Below are positions 1 through 10,404 of a stretch of 64,000 bases of DNA, piece after piece. The notes beneath the pieces were generated by a model that saw nothing but the letters and a program-made list of their open reading frames with translations, was not told where the DNA came from and did not search any database. Source of the stretch: Xylogone sp. PMI_703 (taxonomy: Eukaryota > Ascomycota > Leotiomycetes). Location of the stretch: the NCBI GenBank assembly GCA_021399445.1, contig JAJTUQ010000006.1:3534001-3598000 (forward strand), read 5' to 3'. The position numbers and the translations under genes were made by a program. How positions within the stretch are numbered: the stretch's first letter is position 1; each line of letters starts with the position of its first letter.

Positions 1-3000
1 GGGGGACAATCCGAGCTGCTGCTTCCACTTGCAGAGTCTGTAGGATCAGGGACCTCTGGCGCGGGAAAGTCCACAACTGCAGCCAAAGGTGGATCCGTAA
101 AGTCCGGTTGATCTTCCTCTTCAGCTGGAGGGACTACTGGCACGATCGAGTCAGGTGCCAGAGGCGTTCCAGCAGGGAAGATTATAGGAGCTGGGACCAC
201 AGCGGCCGGCGGGATAACAGTGTTTGGAGGCACTGGAACGCCAGGTGGGAAGACTATAGGAGGAATTGTGAAAGGCTCTGATGGTGTAAAACCGGCTGGG
301 ATCACCACGGGTCCTGGGAGAGGGGCACCAGGAATAGCTGTGAAAGGAGGAACAACAAAAGGATCCGGCCCAGGAGGCACAAAACTGGCAGGAAGAGGGA
401 CAGCAGCCGCAAGGGGGACGTTAGCGGGGAAGATGGTAGAGCCCACCGTAAATGGATCGTGGGGTACGAATCCCGGTGGAAGGATGACGGGAACTGCGAG
501 GGGCACATCTGGCGGAAATTGGCCTCCAGGGATAGTAAAAGGCTCCGTAGGATCAAAACCCGCCGGAAGCTGGAAAGACACAGGTGCTGGTTGGTTTGGT
601 TGCAAGGTCAATGGTCCGATTGTAAGATTGTTTGGTGGCTCGTAGCCTGAAGGTAACGGAAGGTTCAGTGGAAGCTGAACACCAGGTATAACAACAACTG
701 GATTGCCTATAGATCCACCGGTTCCACAGCATGTTGCTGTGATTTCGCGTAGCAGGTTGCAGTTTTCGCTGCAATTGGATGGCCCAGGAGGTTGGTTATT
801 GCTCGTCAATGGTGGCAGCCCAGCTATCTCAGCAGCGCAGTCTGCGGTTAACGTAAAGGTCGCCCCAGGTGCTAAGCTTGTGCAGGTAAGTGGAATAATT
901 GAGGCATTTGTTGGAGATGGGTTATCTTGATCACCACCACTTCCACTAAATGTGCCGTTCACGTCGCCAGTTTCGAGGTCAATAGCCCAATCAACGGTAC
1001 CAGCAAAATTCAACCCTTTATACTGGGAAATACGGTTGGACTTCGTCGTAGGGGACATGTAAGCTACCCAGGTGTTTGCGAAAATAACGATATCTGAGTC
1101 ACTATCCTCATCCCGTAATTGCACCCCTCCTTCATTAATCAAGGTCTGGATCTCAGCGTCGGCAATATATCCAGGTGTTTGGGTGCATGGCCCTGGAAGA
1201 GCATCCGAATCAGGGCCATCAAAAAGACATGTAACCCCAATGCAGCCTGGAGTAGTCATTCCGAAAGATCGTCCATAGCTACTGACTCCAACAACGACTT
1301 TGTTACTTGGGACCCCTGCTTTAGTGATCATGGCAAGTGCAAATTCGGTCTCAGTGGAGTTAATACTAGACATTTATCAGATTTTGCTCTTATGTTTTTA
1401 TCCTTATGTAATAATTTTATAATGAACTTACTGTGAACGTAAACAATTGCCTGTAGGACAGCCCGGGTTAGTGAAAGCGTTATTGTAATCCCATTGACCG
1501 TGAAGGTCATATGTCATGAAAACGATATAGTCTAACACAGGGGCCATGTCTTTAATGGGAAATCCTCGGAGATACCTATTGAAGAATTAGTAATCATTAT
1601 TGTTCTGCATAATTAATAGAATCGTCATCAAGAAGCAGCTTACCAATAAGAGGCTGGAGCAGCCATAGACATAGTTTTACCTGCAGGAAGCATACTCCTC
1701 AAGGTTTGTAAAAAGGCAAGATAGTTAGGGCCATCCGAAGGACTTCCTGGAGGAATGCCCGGAATATCAGGAGCCTATATAAGTTAGTATCAAGTTAGTA
1801 AGAGAATAACTTCAAACTCCTTTAGATATACTGTTGCTTACACCTGGATATTCCCAATCAAAATCAACTCCATCCAAATTATTTTCAGTAATCATGTTGA
1901 CAACACTTTGTGCAAAGGTTTGCCGATTTGCCGTAGTAACACCTTCACGGAAAATAGGAAACGAGTCTGTGTCTGTTGAGAAAGACCAACCGCCAAAAGA
2001 AATAATCTTTTTATATCCAGTAGCTTTAACGAAGTCTTGAAATTGCTCTGTTACACCAGAGGTATCAACTTGGAAATCACTAGTAACTCCAGCAAAGGCA
2101 AAGTGGATATGAGAATAACCACTCGGAATTTGCGATACACTCATCTGCAAACAAGGTCGGCTAACATCAAATGCTTCCCAGTAACCAACTTTAATAAAGT
2201 TAGCTGGAGCTTGGTTATTGTTGACTATACTGGTGCCACAATTTGATATACAGCCGTTAGTGCCAGCAGCGGCTGTGCCTGGCGCCCCCGATGGGGACTC
2301 ATTAATTGTACAGAAGTCTGGTGTGATACCACATTGGCCCCAAATATCACACTAGTAAACAATTAACAATTTTCTATTTTAGCAAGTATGTAACTTACAC
2401 AACTATTCAACGGGCACGGGTTCAAGTCAGGCCAGCTAGAGACATCGGATGAAGGCTGGGTGCCAGGGACCTGAGGTCCGCAAATGGTGTTGGACACAGG
2501 TGCAGGGAATGGAGGTATACCTTTCGGCAAAATGTGAGCGTAAGAATCTTTGATAGGATAGTCAACTTACCACTACTCAAGCAGATAATTTGGCCTAGGA
2601 GGACGTTGCTACAACCTTGCCACCCCCATGTATCTTTATTGAAATTCTCGATATCGTCGGTAGTAATGCCATTTGATGCTGCGATCAGGGCACAAAAGTC
2701 ACCAGCTTGCACTGTATAAGCAGCACATGAACCGTCTGCCCCCTGCTGAGGAGTGAGATCTGGTAAAGACCCCACAGAACAGCAAACGGACTGACCGACC
2801 GCTAGAGTAGAGCACAGGCTAGGGTTGGGATTAAAGGTAGTGAAGTCCTGCGGCGAGATACCACATTCGGTAGCTAAAGAGCCGCAGCTATCTCCTGATA
2901 CCACCTTGACAGTAGAGCAAGTGCTGTCTCGAATTGCCATGCGTGAACGCTTAACACTTAGTGACTTAGTAAATAGCGTGATTGGGCTTGAACCTGAACT

Positions 3001-3711
3001 TTTAGTCAGGCCGTTGACACAAGTCGCATTACTCCAAGATTGTAAAGCTGCTTGGGCTGAGCCAAGGTCTCCATTAGTACTGACAACTATGCCCATAGTA
3101 TAGTTGCTATTTATGCCTTTGCCGCAATGCTGGATCACTGTTGTGTCCCCGAGTCCATTGGTCATAGCTTGATTATTAAGTTGTTGTAAGAGACCATCGA
3201 TACTGTTAGGACTAGCCACATTGCTTCCGGCATACACACCGACTATAACGTTGTTCAACTTGCTGAAGATGATTTTTGATCCACACGTCGATTGGCTATT
3301 TACAAGCTGACTTTTAAGAGGGCTGAACACCTCACTGAGCAATCCTTGACTCAGAGCAACACTTTCTCCAGACCATGCAACTTCAACCGATGCATTGGTT
3401 GCCGTGAAGTTACCACACGAAACGGCACTTCGAGTGGAGCTAGAGCCGAAGCTACTGTCTACCGTGCAAGAACGAATTGTTGTGTGAGTCTTTGGATCAG
3501 CAATATTGTTGTAAAGATTCAAATCAAAGATAATAGTTTCGTTGCAGGAGTCAAATTTCTGTGTGTCGTGCAAATATGTCCAGTTACTTGGGTTAGACCC
3601 TAAGTCTGAACATACATCAGGACAAGGCTGGATTTGAGAAAAGAACTGAGAAGCTGAGCATGTCACCCAAAGGCCAGGTAATAATGCCACAGCCCAGGTC
3701 AATGCCACCAT
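1..3711 (-). CDS. Secreted LysM / chitin-binding / GH18 chitinase (3' end cut by window edge)
   Basis: Large modular fungal chitinase (subgroup C type) hydrolysing chitin outside the cell. The first exon (3711-2571) starts with a signal peptide (residues 1-20), a Cys-containing N-terminal region, then two LysM modules (about residues 265-311 and 330-377). Reading across introns at 2570-2521 and 2398-2352 gives a Cys-rich type 1 chitin-binding module (CCDIWGQCGITPDFC). The GH18 barrel follows, with catalytic motif DGVDFDWEYP in exon 3 (2351-1842). Further introns are about 1841-1775, 1643-1576 and 1431-1366, all with GT..AG ends and matching phase. Catalytic-domain end motifs (YMSPTTKSNRISQYKG, FAGTVDWAIDLE) lie near 1060-980. 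After that comes a Cys-rich stretch and a Pro-rich tail of degenerate repeats, still open at base 1, so the C terminus lies outside the window. Divergent from the peptidase at 5137. Family call is firm; exon ends are inferred by eye. Confidence 0.93.
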
Positions 3712-5136
3712 AGTGAACCGATTAGCAATAGAGAACTGAGGAGAAAACTCCCGTGTTGTTGAACGAGTTCTGAAGACTGGTCCATGGTAGTCTTATACGC
3801 CGCTGTTCAGGGCTACTGGGTGAGTAGGAAATCGTCTAGCTTCTGGACCATCTTCTAACAAGCAGCCGGCCAATCCAAACGGAGGTAAGCTTCCAGAACA
3901 CTAAGATTCAATTTTCCAGCAGCCGGTCATTCCTCAATACAAGGGTTTTCTATAGTTCAGAAATAGCTACACTGCTCAACAATGCATTTTACTCTGTAAG
4001 CGAGGGTAGAAGCGGCAATTCTTTAACTTGCATAAGCGCTAGGGCAGGCAAGCGCTTACTTCAAGTGGGAACCGACAATTATGTATAATAGATCTTGCGA
4101 AGGATCTAATTAAGTTTTCTCCCGGTTCGGTCCGAGGTGGTGGAGGGCTTCCTTACTACGCAGGACCGATGGTCTTAATATAAACGAGGTAGACTATAGA
4201 GCGCTAAAGGTAAAAACAGGAAAATGTTTATTTGGAGCTGGTCCATAGCATTGGACGTATATGTGTTATGTACCTTGTATGTTATACGTATTGGGAATTG
4301 AAAAGTAATGCAAGGCGAGACTTGTCATTCAACCTGAATTTAGTCCAGCCATTTCTCTGCTCTGCAAATGCTAAGTCAAGCCGAGCCCTCTATTCATTAT
4401 CCCTATCAGGGATTTCAAGGTTACATTTCAGGAGTCGTCAGCACATTAAGATGCTAAATCTAGGGTTCGTCTGAATCAATCTTTATGCAGGAACGGGACT
4501 TCGCTACGATGGACACTCCGATCAGCACTACTCTAACCGGCCGTAAGTAAGATTGTGGTATCATTATCGGTCGGAGACAAATATGTGCATGGTGACTACA
4601 CATGCTGCTCCGTGGCAAGTGAAGGCCCGATCGGCCCGTGGTAGAACAGTTTACCAGGTTCTTCAGTGCAGAGAAAGATACAGTAGCCCTTAAAATGCGA
4701 AGGCAGAACAAGGTAACCCCGTGCTATAGCAGAGAATAATTCTGAATCTCACATAAGGTCCAAAATTAATCGTCAGTAACGGGCATTAGAACTAGATCTG
4801 GACTCGGCACTAAGAATGATCAGGCCCGGCGCATCTTAGCATCAATCCCAGTTGATATCCATATTAGACTTGGAAAGGACTTAGCAGTTTCCAATTATGA
4901 AAACAAACTATTGAATGATCTTGCTAATTCCCTCAACTTTGTTGTCATGTGGCATGTACTCCGTAAGAAATCACGTAGCAAGTCTAGTGCTGACTTCGTG
5001 CGGTTGAATGCTTTCTTCGATCAGTCTCGGATAGGACTAAAGATTCATTCTTTTATCGGGACCCCTCTCTTCAGAATCCTCAGCTTTTTCTTCTCTCCTG
5101 ATTTACATTCTAGCCAAGCCAAGCAGCAGGTTAAGC
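3712..5136. other. Intergenic region between divergent secreted-hydrolase genes
   Basis: About 1.4 kb between the chitinase start (minus) and the metallopeptidase start (plus). The short open frames here (for example 4460-4711 minus) have no recognisable motif and no intron-linked continuation. It presumably contains both promoters; I see no repeat or RNA gene that I can support. Confidence 0.5.
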
Positions 5137-6165
5137 ATGAAGCCCTCTTTTGTTCTGCCTCTGTTGGCCGTACCGCTCTTGGAGGCAAGAATCCTTAGCT
5201 CTAAGGACATTGATAGTTCGTGCGGAGATATAAATACTTCAGGGGATTGGGCTCGCATTCTTAGAACTCAAGCCTCCGACGAGGCTGAGAGTATGATTGG
5301 GATCGGCATCCAGGCCTTAACTGTTGAATTCAATACTTTGCCGGCCAGCCAACAAGCTCTTCAGCAAACACTCTTGGGCACTGGAACTGCTTTACAGACC
5401 AACCGGGCAGCGGCACTCAGTAAGTAATATGGTGCTGACGCGCGAGTAAAAGAATTCAGCACTAATCAGTTCTATTATGATAGCCTTTTTGTCTACGGTA
5501 TTAGCAAATGCACAATCTTCAGCTGACACAACAAAACCCCCTATGTATATTCAGTGTGGTGAAAATTCAGTGAAAGGAATTGGCCTATCTAGAGCGACGG
5601 ATCAAAATGGAAACAAAATTGGTCCTAGGATACTGTACAATTGGTTTGCGAGGAGAAGGGTGACAGTTTCACAGGATATTGCAGACCAGGAATTCCCATC
5701 TCAATGCAGCACTGGGTGCACTGGGTACACAGATGGACCTGTTATTGTGTTATGCCCCTCTTTTTGGCAGTCAACATCCACAGCGGGAAGTAGCCGAAAA
5801 CTTTCTACTCTTCCGTTGAGTTCCCTTATCGGTACCACGAATTTTCTTCAAGTAAACGACAATCTTGGCCGCTTAAATGATATTCCCGGCTTCAAACTCC
5901 TCCATGAATTGATGCATTGGGGTACTTTTCACAGTGCTACAGGAACTTACGATATTCTCGATAGCAATGGATACAGTTGGGCCAGTGTTGCAGCAGGAAG
6001 CACCAATAGCCCAGCCAACACTGCTCAGCTTTATTCTTATTTATGTTATGGTAAAGTACATCTATTCTGAGCTTTTCTGACTTCAGACTAATTATGAAAG
6101 CAACCAAACTACTGCAATCTGGCTACAGCATCAACAATGCCGGGATCGCCACTGCTATTCCGTAG
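5137..6165 (+). CDS. Secreted zincin-type metallopeptidase (HELMH), M35/LysMEP-like
   Basis: Probable secreted zinc endopeptidase. Proposed exons are 5137-5419, 5484-6050 and 6101-6165. Introns begin GTAAGT and GTAAAG and keep the frame, giving about 304 residues. The N terminus MKPSFVLPLLAVPLLEA is a signal peptide. The zinc motif HELMH sits at about 5908-5922 and is followed by a GTYDILD segment that resembles the third-ligand region of aspzincins. Cys residues (CGEN, QCSTGCTG, VLCPSF) fit a disulfide-bonded extracellular protein. The last exon is the least certain, because another acceptor would give a different short C terminus. The family (fungal lysine-specific metallo-endopeptidase/M35-like) is inferred from the HExxH context. 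The same peptidase type recurs fused to an esterase at 17.3-21.0 kb. Confidence 0.75.
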
Positions 6166-6398
6166 AGAAGTAACTCCCTTCTGGATTGATGTTGCTCCGT
6201 TACCAGATGGAAATCGTATAAAAGACATTCAATAGTATCTTAATTGTTGAACCTAGTGTCAGTTCAGTCAAATAAACACTCATAACTTATACAACTAAAC
6301 TGGTATTTCTCCGTTGCTGCGGTGCTTGTGCTTAACAGTTATGAGAGAGCTTATGCAGCTTAGAGTGTCTAAGGATAATCATAATGCTGTAGAGACGT

Positions 6399-8587
6399 CT
6401 ATAGTGGAGGGGTCTTCTCGGGTGAAAATTTAAGCATGAAGAATAATACCGGGCGACACCAAATTCCAATTCCCCTTTCTGTTGTAGCAGATTCTTCATG
6501 TCGGTATTCCGCAGGTAACCACAGTACGTTCTTGCCATTCCACGTGATCCAGGATTTATCCGAGCTCAGACCATAGCCACTCCAATGCGGTGTACAAGTA
6601 TTGCTAGTATCAACAGATGCATAGTCGGTCGACACAACTGGTGGCTGCAGACAAAGAGCGCCAATATCGGTACGCAGTAATGCAGGATTTGAATCGAATG
6701 ACACGTGCCAAAGACGACACCCGATGTTGAGAGTTTTCAGTTCACTGCCCTTGATGTCCCAGAGACGGAGAGCTTCATTATCCTCTGTAAACGCCAGCCA
6801 TCGGGAATCACGTGAAAATGCCAAGAGTGACTCCTCTCCCACACCCCACCAGGTTTGGAGCAGCTCTCCGGTCTCAGTATTCCACAGTTTGACAGTCTTG
6901 TCCCGTGATGAAGACGCTAAAAGCTGCGAGTCATGTGACATGACCACCTGTCTAGCTGAATCCCAATGGCCCTTGAAACCTCGTAACGATTGGCCGGTTT
7001 CAACACTCCACAGTCGTACAGTGCAATCCTCTGAGGCGGTCGCCAATTGTCGTGCATCTTGCGAGAAAGCCATGAAATATATACGATTTGTATGACCCTC
7101 AAATTTGCACAATCGTTCGCCAGTCTTGGGATTCCATACTTGTGTGCTGCCATCATGTGATGCGGATGCTAACAGCTGGGAATTATGTGAGAAGGTTACA
7201 AAATGAACCGTATCCGTATGGCCTTCAAAAGTGCGTAGTAGTTTGCCATTTTCGACATCCCAAAGCCGGACAGTATGATCGTACGACCCAGACGCCAGCC
7301 AGCAAGAATCGTGGGAGAAGGCTATCGACTTAATAGAATTTGCATGGCCTCGAAAAGTATCCAATAGCCTGCCATCCTGAGTATTCCAGAGAAGTACATT
7401 CCTATGTCTCCATGAAATCCCTGCTAGTAAGTGGAGATCATGCGAGAAGGCTACGTTTTTGATTTCTCCTCTGCTGCCGTCGAGATGATTTTGCTGCAAT
7501 TCGATGGTGCCAAAATCTCGCGCGGTATCCCAGACCCGAATAGTGCTATCATCCGAACGCAGAGGCCAGCAGTTGCGAGTCGTGCGAAAACACCATGGAT
7601 GCGATCCGTTCTGCGTGGCCTTTGAATACCCGTAATAATTTAGCAGTCTCAACGTCATAGAGATATATATTTCCGCTACTCAATCCGAGCGCTAGCCATC
7701 GCGAATCATGAGAGAGGGTTAGCAGCCTGAGAGCTGCATTAGCAACAAAGCTGCGAAGGATTTTACCATCCATACAATCCCAGAGCATTATCCTATCCAT
7801 ATCTGCAGACACTATCAACTGCGAATCAGGCAAGAATTTTACAAATTCAACTGATTCTGTATGGCCGCTAAAGGATATAAGCAATTCTTGATCTCTGGTG
7901 TCCCAGAGTTGTATGTCTGTTTCTGACGCAAATGCCAACCAGTGTGAATGGGGTGAGAAAGCTACCGGTCCAAGTATAGGCCCATTTTCGAAGTTCGTAA
8001 CAATTCTTCATTCTCAGTATCCCAGATGGATATTATATTGTATTCGTATGTAGATGTTTCGGATATAGATGCTAGTAGTTGTGAATCATGCGAGAGAGTA
8101 ATGGAATGGATTCGATCTCTATCTTCCAGTGTCCGCAATAACTCTCCAGTCTCAGGGCTCCAAAAATATATGAGATTCCAGGATGTGGAGACAAGCCATC
8201 TGGAATCATGTGAAAATTCTATTTCACTTTCATGTCCTCTGAAAGTATACAATAGATATCCTGCTTCCGTATCCCATAGTCGCACTGTACCATCAGATGA
8301 TGATGAAGCTATCCAACGTGAGTCATGCGAAAATACTGCAGAATGAACTGCTTTTGTATGACCTTCAAGGGTGTGTAATAATCCACCGCTTTTGGTCTCC
8401 CAGAGTCGTATAGTATTATCGTTTGATGCGGATGCTATCCATTGCGAGTCGTGCGAGAAGGCTACCAACGTAACTGGTCCTGCATGACCTTCGAGGGTCT
8501 GTAAGCAAGGGCTCCACTTTTCTTCCACTATCGGCTTTTTTGTAATCCAATTGGGATCCTCCTCTTTGAAGAGATTTCTGATGAGAC
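6399..8587 (-). pseudogene. WD40-repeat half of a disrupted NLR-type (NACHT-WD40) gene
   Basis: C-terminal half of a fungal STAND/NLR-type nonself-recognition protein. Fourteen WD40 repeats can be read, typically GHxxxV...FSHDSxxLASxSxDxTVRLWD. That number would make two seven-bladed propellers. The half begins with the NLR linker NLFKEEDPNWITKKPIVEEK just before repeat 1. It ends with a typical tail (SWITWNGKNVLWLPAEYR) and a stop at 6399. The frame changes twice: near 7980 (between repeats 4 and 5) and near 7560 (inside repeat 8, an apparent single extra base). The upstream half lies at 13436-14440, beyond the 4.84-kb inserted element. As it stands no single protein can be made; an assembly error at the frame breaks cannot be excluded. 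The class assignment rests on the linker, repeats and tail. Confidence 0.85.
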
Positions 8588-8589
8588 TA

Positions 8590-8788
8590 CAGTAAAAGGC
8601 GAATTGGGTGTCGCGGGTTTTTTAGTTAATTACTTTAACGGGATCCATTTTTAGACACCCTGTGACTGTGCGCTCGTTGTCTGATTGTACTCTAAAGGTA
8701 CCACGGCTACCGTAGCTAAATTTGTCAGGGCTGATGTGTTATCATAGACCGAAGCCAATTCTTGCCCATAATTATTCCTGCTGGTTAC
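8590..8788 (+). repeat. Left terminal inverted repeat of the HET-ankyrin element
   Basis: About 199 bp that match the reverse complement of 13236-13433. The outermost 26 bases are identical, apart from scattered mismatches further in. The match runs to the shared GCTGGTTAC at the inner edge. TA immediately precedes it. Confidence 0.9.
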
Positions 8789-9350
8789 AGTAGCATTTCA
8801 CCTCTTTTTACCTAATTAACTTAAAATATAGCTGTGTTTATTCATCCCTTTCTATGCTCAGCCTCAAAGCTTGCATAAGAACTTATCAGTTGGGTTATAG
8901 ACAGAATACATAAAGGGTTTCATCTATGTTAAAGTAACAAGCTCTCCTGTACACCTTAAAAACATTTGCATGACTTAAAATCCGGACAGAGTCTACCGTA
9001 ATTTCATGAAACAATTTTACATGCTGTAGTCTAAGGCACATTGCAATTTCATGGAAAAGAACTTCTGGTCATAAATGTTCCAAAGATCATTCTCGGCTTT
9101 GCTTACCGCCCTGTGGAAATCCCTTCCGCAGCCGCAACTGGGCTGGCAAAATGAACACCCAGCCTCATACTCGAGCAGGACAGGACAGGTGACATACAGT
9201 CCCGCTCGAAATCGGCTTCAGTTTTGCACTCTATGATTTTGTTTTCGGCCTCACCTGTGAGATGGAGCCGGTTTCGAATTTTACTGAACGTCAGTTTTGA
9301 TTCTCACCAATTACAGTAATCATCCTCAAATAGATACTTACACAGGCTGT

Positions 9351-9445
9351 GGCTCCTCAGTAGTGTACGGTACCTCTTCTTCAGTTGATGGCTCCTCTAC
9401 AGCGGTATATGAATCCTCTACAGCAGTATATGGCTCCTCGGTAGG
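9351..9445 (-). repeat. Short imperfect tandem repeat (~21 bp)
   Basis: Imperfect 21-bp units around GGCTCCTCTACAGCGGTATA on the plus strand. On the minus strand they read as an acidic repeat of the EEPYTAVE type that continues the frame of the LINE-like fragment. It looks like a small coding or formerly coding expansion; function unknown. Confidence 0.5.
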
Positions 9446-9639
9446 TTGTACCTCCTCTTCTACTTCGTTTCCCACTGGGTGTGCTTCCACAGATACCTGA
9501 CATTGATATTCATTGGGCGGTGACCGAGTGTGCCGTTCCGTAGGTAGCGCGCAACGAGGATATGAGTATTTATCGACATCTTCACGTCTCACACTAGGTA
9601 TATCTCTGTGATCGTGAAACCGGTATGGCCATCCCCAGT

Positions 9640-10070
9640 TGATCACGGTTTGTGGATAACTAGTCTGTATTTGTCTGAAATCTCCCGCTTGTCCACACAC
9701 ACACTGTTCTAATAGTACTGCTTCGATTCGATAAAGGTATGCGTTCAACCTTGCCATTCCTGTTCTGAGTTAGGCAAGTATGCTAGCTTCTTTCTATGAC
9801 AATTGGTCGCATTAGAGTCGCGTATGTTTGCCCGGTAATGCTGTATCAACCCTTCTAGAGTGTTTTCCAACTTTTTCTGGTAAGCTTCTAGTAGTACTTT
9901 GTTTGGATCGTGCAATGTTGAGAGTTGTTGATCGTATACATGGGAGCTGTATTTGCGGTGTGGCATCTTGCCGAGTAGCTGCTTTAGCTTTCTGCTTAGC
10001 TAGCTTTAGGAGTTCATTCTCTTCACTTGATGGAAGCCATAATATTGTCGTTGTGTTTACCTAACTTACA
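9640..10070 (-). pseudogene. C-terminal fragment of a LINE-type (Tad-like) retrotransposon ORF
   Basis: On the minus strand a frame carrying RSTTLNIARSKQ, LPEKVGKHSRRVDTALPGKH and then MARLNAYLYRIEAV...CVCGQA matches the order I know from the C-terminal end of fungal LINE reverse transcriptase proteins (LPGKHT block, ARLN.YL block, Cys-x-Cys-Gly-x-Ala). A frame change and a stop occur near 9780-9830, and the usual His/Cys ending is missing or degraded. It sits inside the TIR element between its left end and the HET-ankyrin gene, so it was captured by the element or inserted into it. The match is from memory of the family. Confidence 0.6.
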
Positions 10071-10404
10071 TAGATCCTCCACCTTGCATCCCCTTCGATC
10101 CGTCACCTCTAGGTTTTGTGACGGGGCACTTCCAGTTCGCAAGTCAATACCAGTTTGCTCCTTAAGCCTACTCCGATTGGCTTATGAAATACACTATAGA
10201 AAAATCAGAGTCATGTAATCAGTTAGTAAGGCATCTAGAATATTATAAGGCAGAGATATCTAGAAATTATAGAAGCACCGGTGGCGACAATTTTAATAGC
10301 ATATAAACATCGTCTGCCCCAGGCCCATCTTTATCAAAGTTATTATATTAATATATATATTTAATATACTGTCAAAGCATAGAGTCAGGTCAAATCATTT
10401 GGAT

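Noticed and set aside
220..645. Gly-rich plus-strand open frame
   Set aside because: It is the antisense shadow of the Pro-rich tail of the chitinase (CCN/GGN complement).
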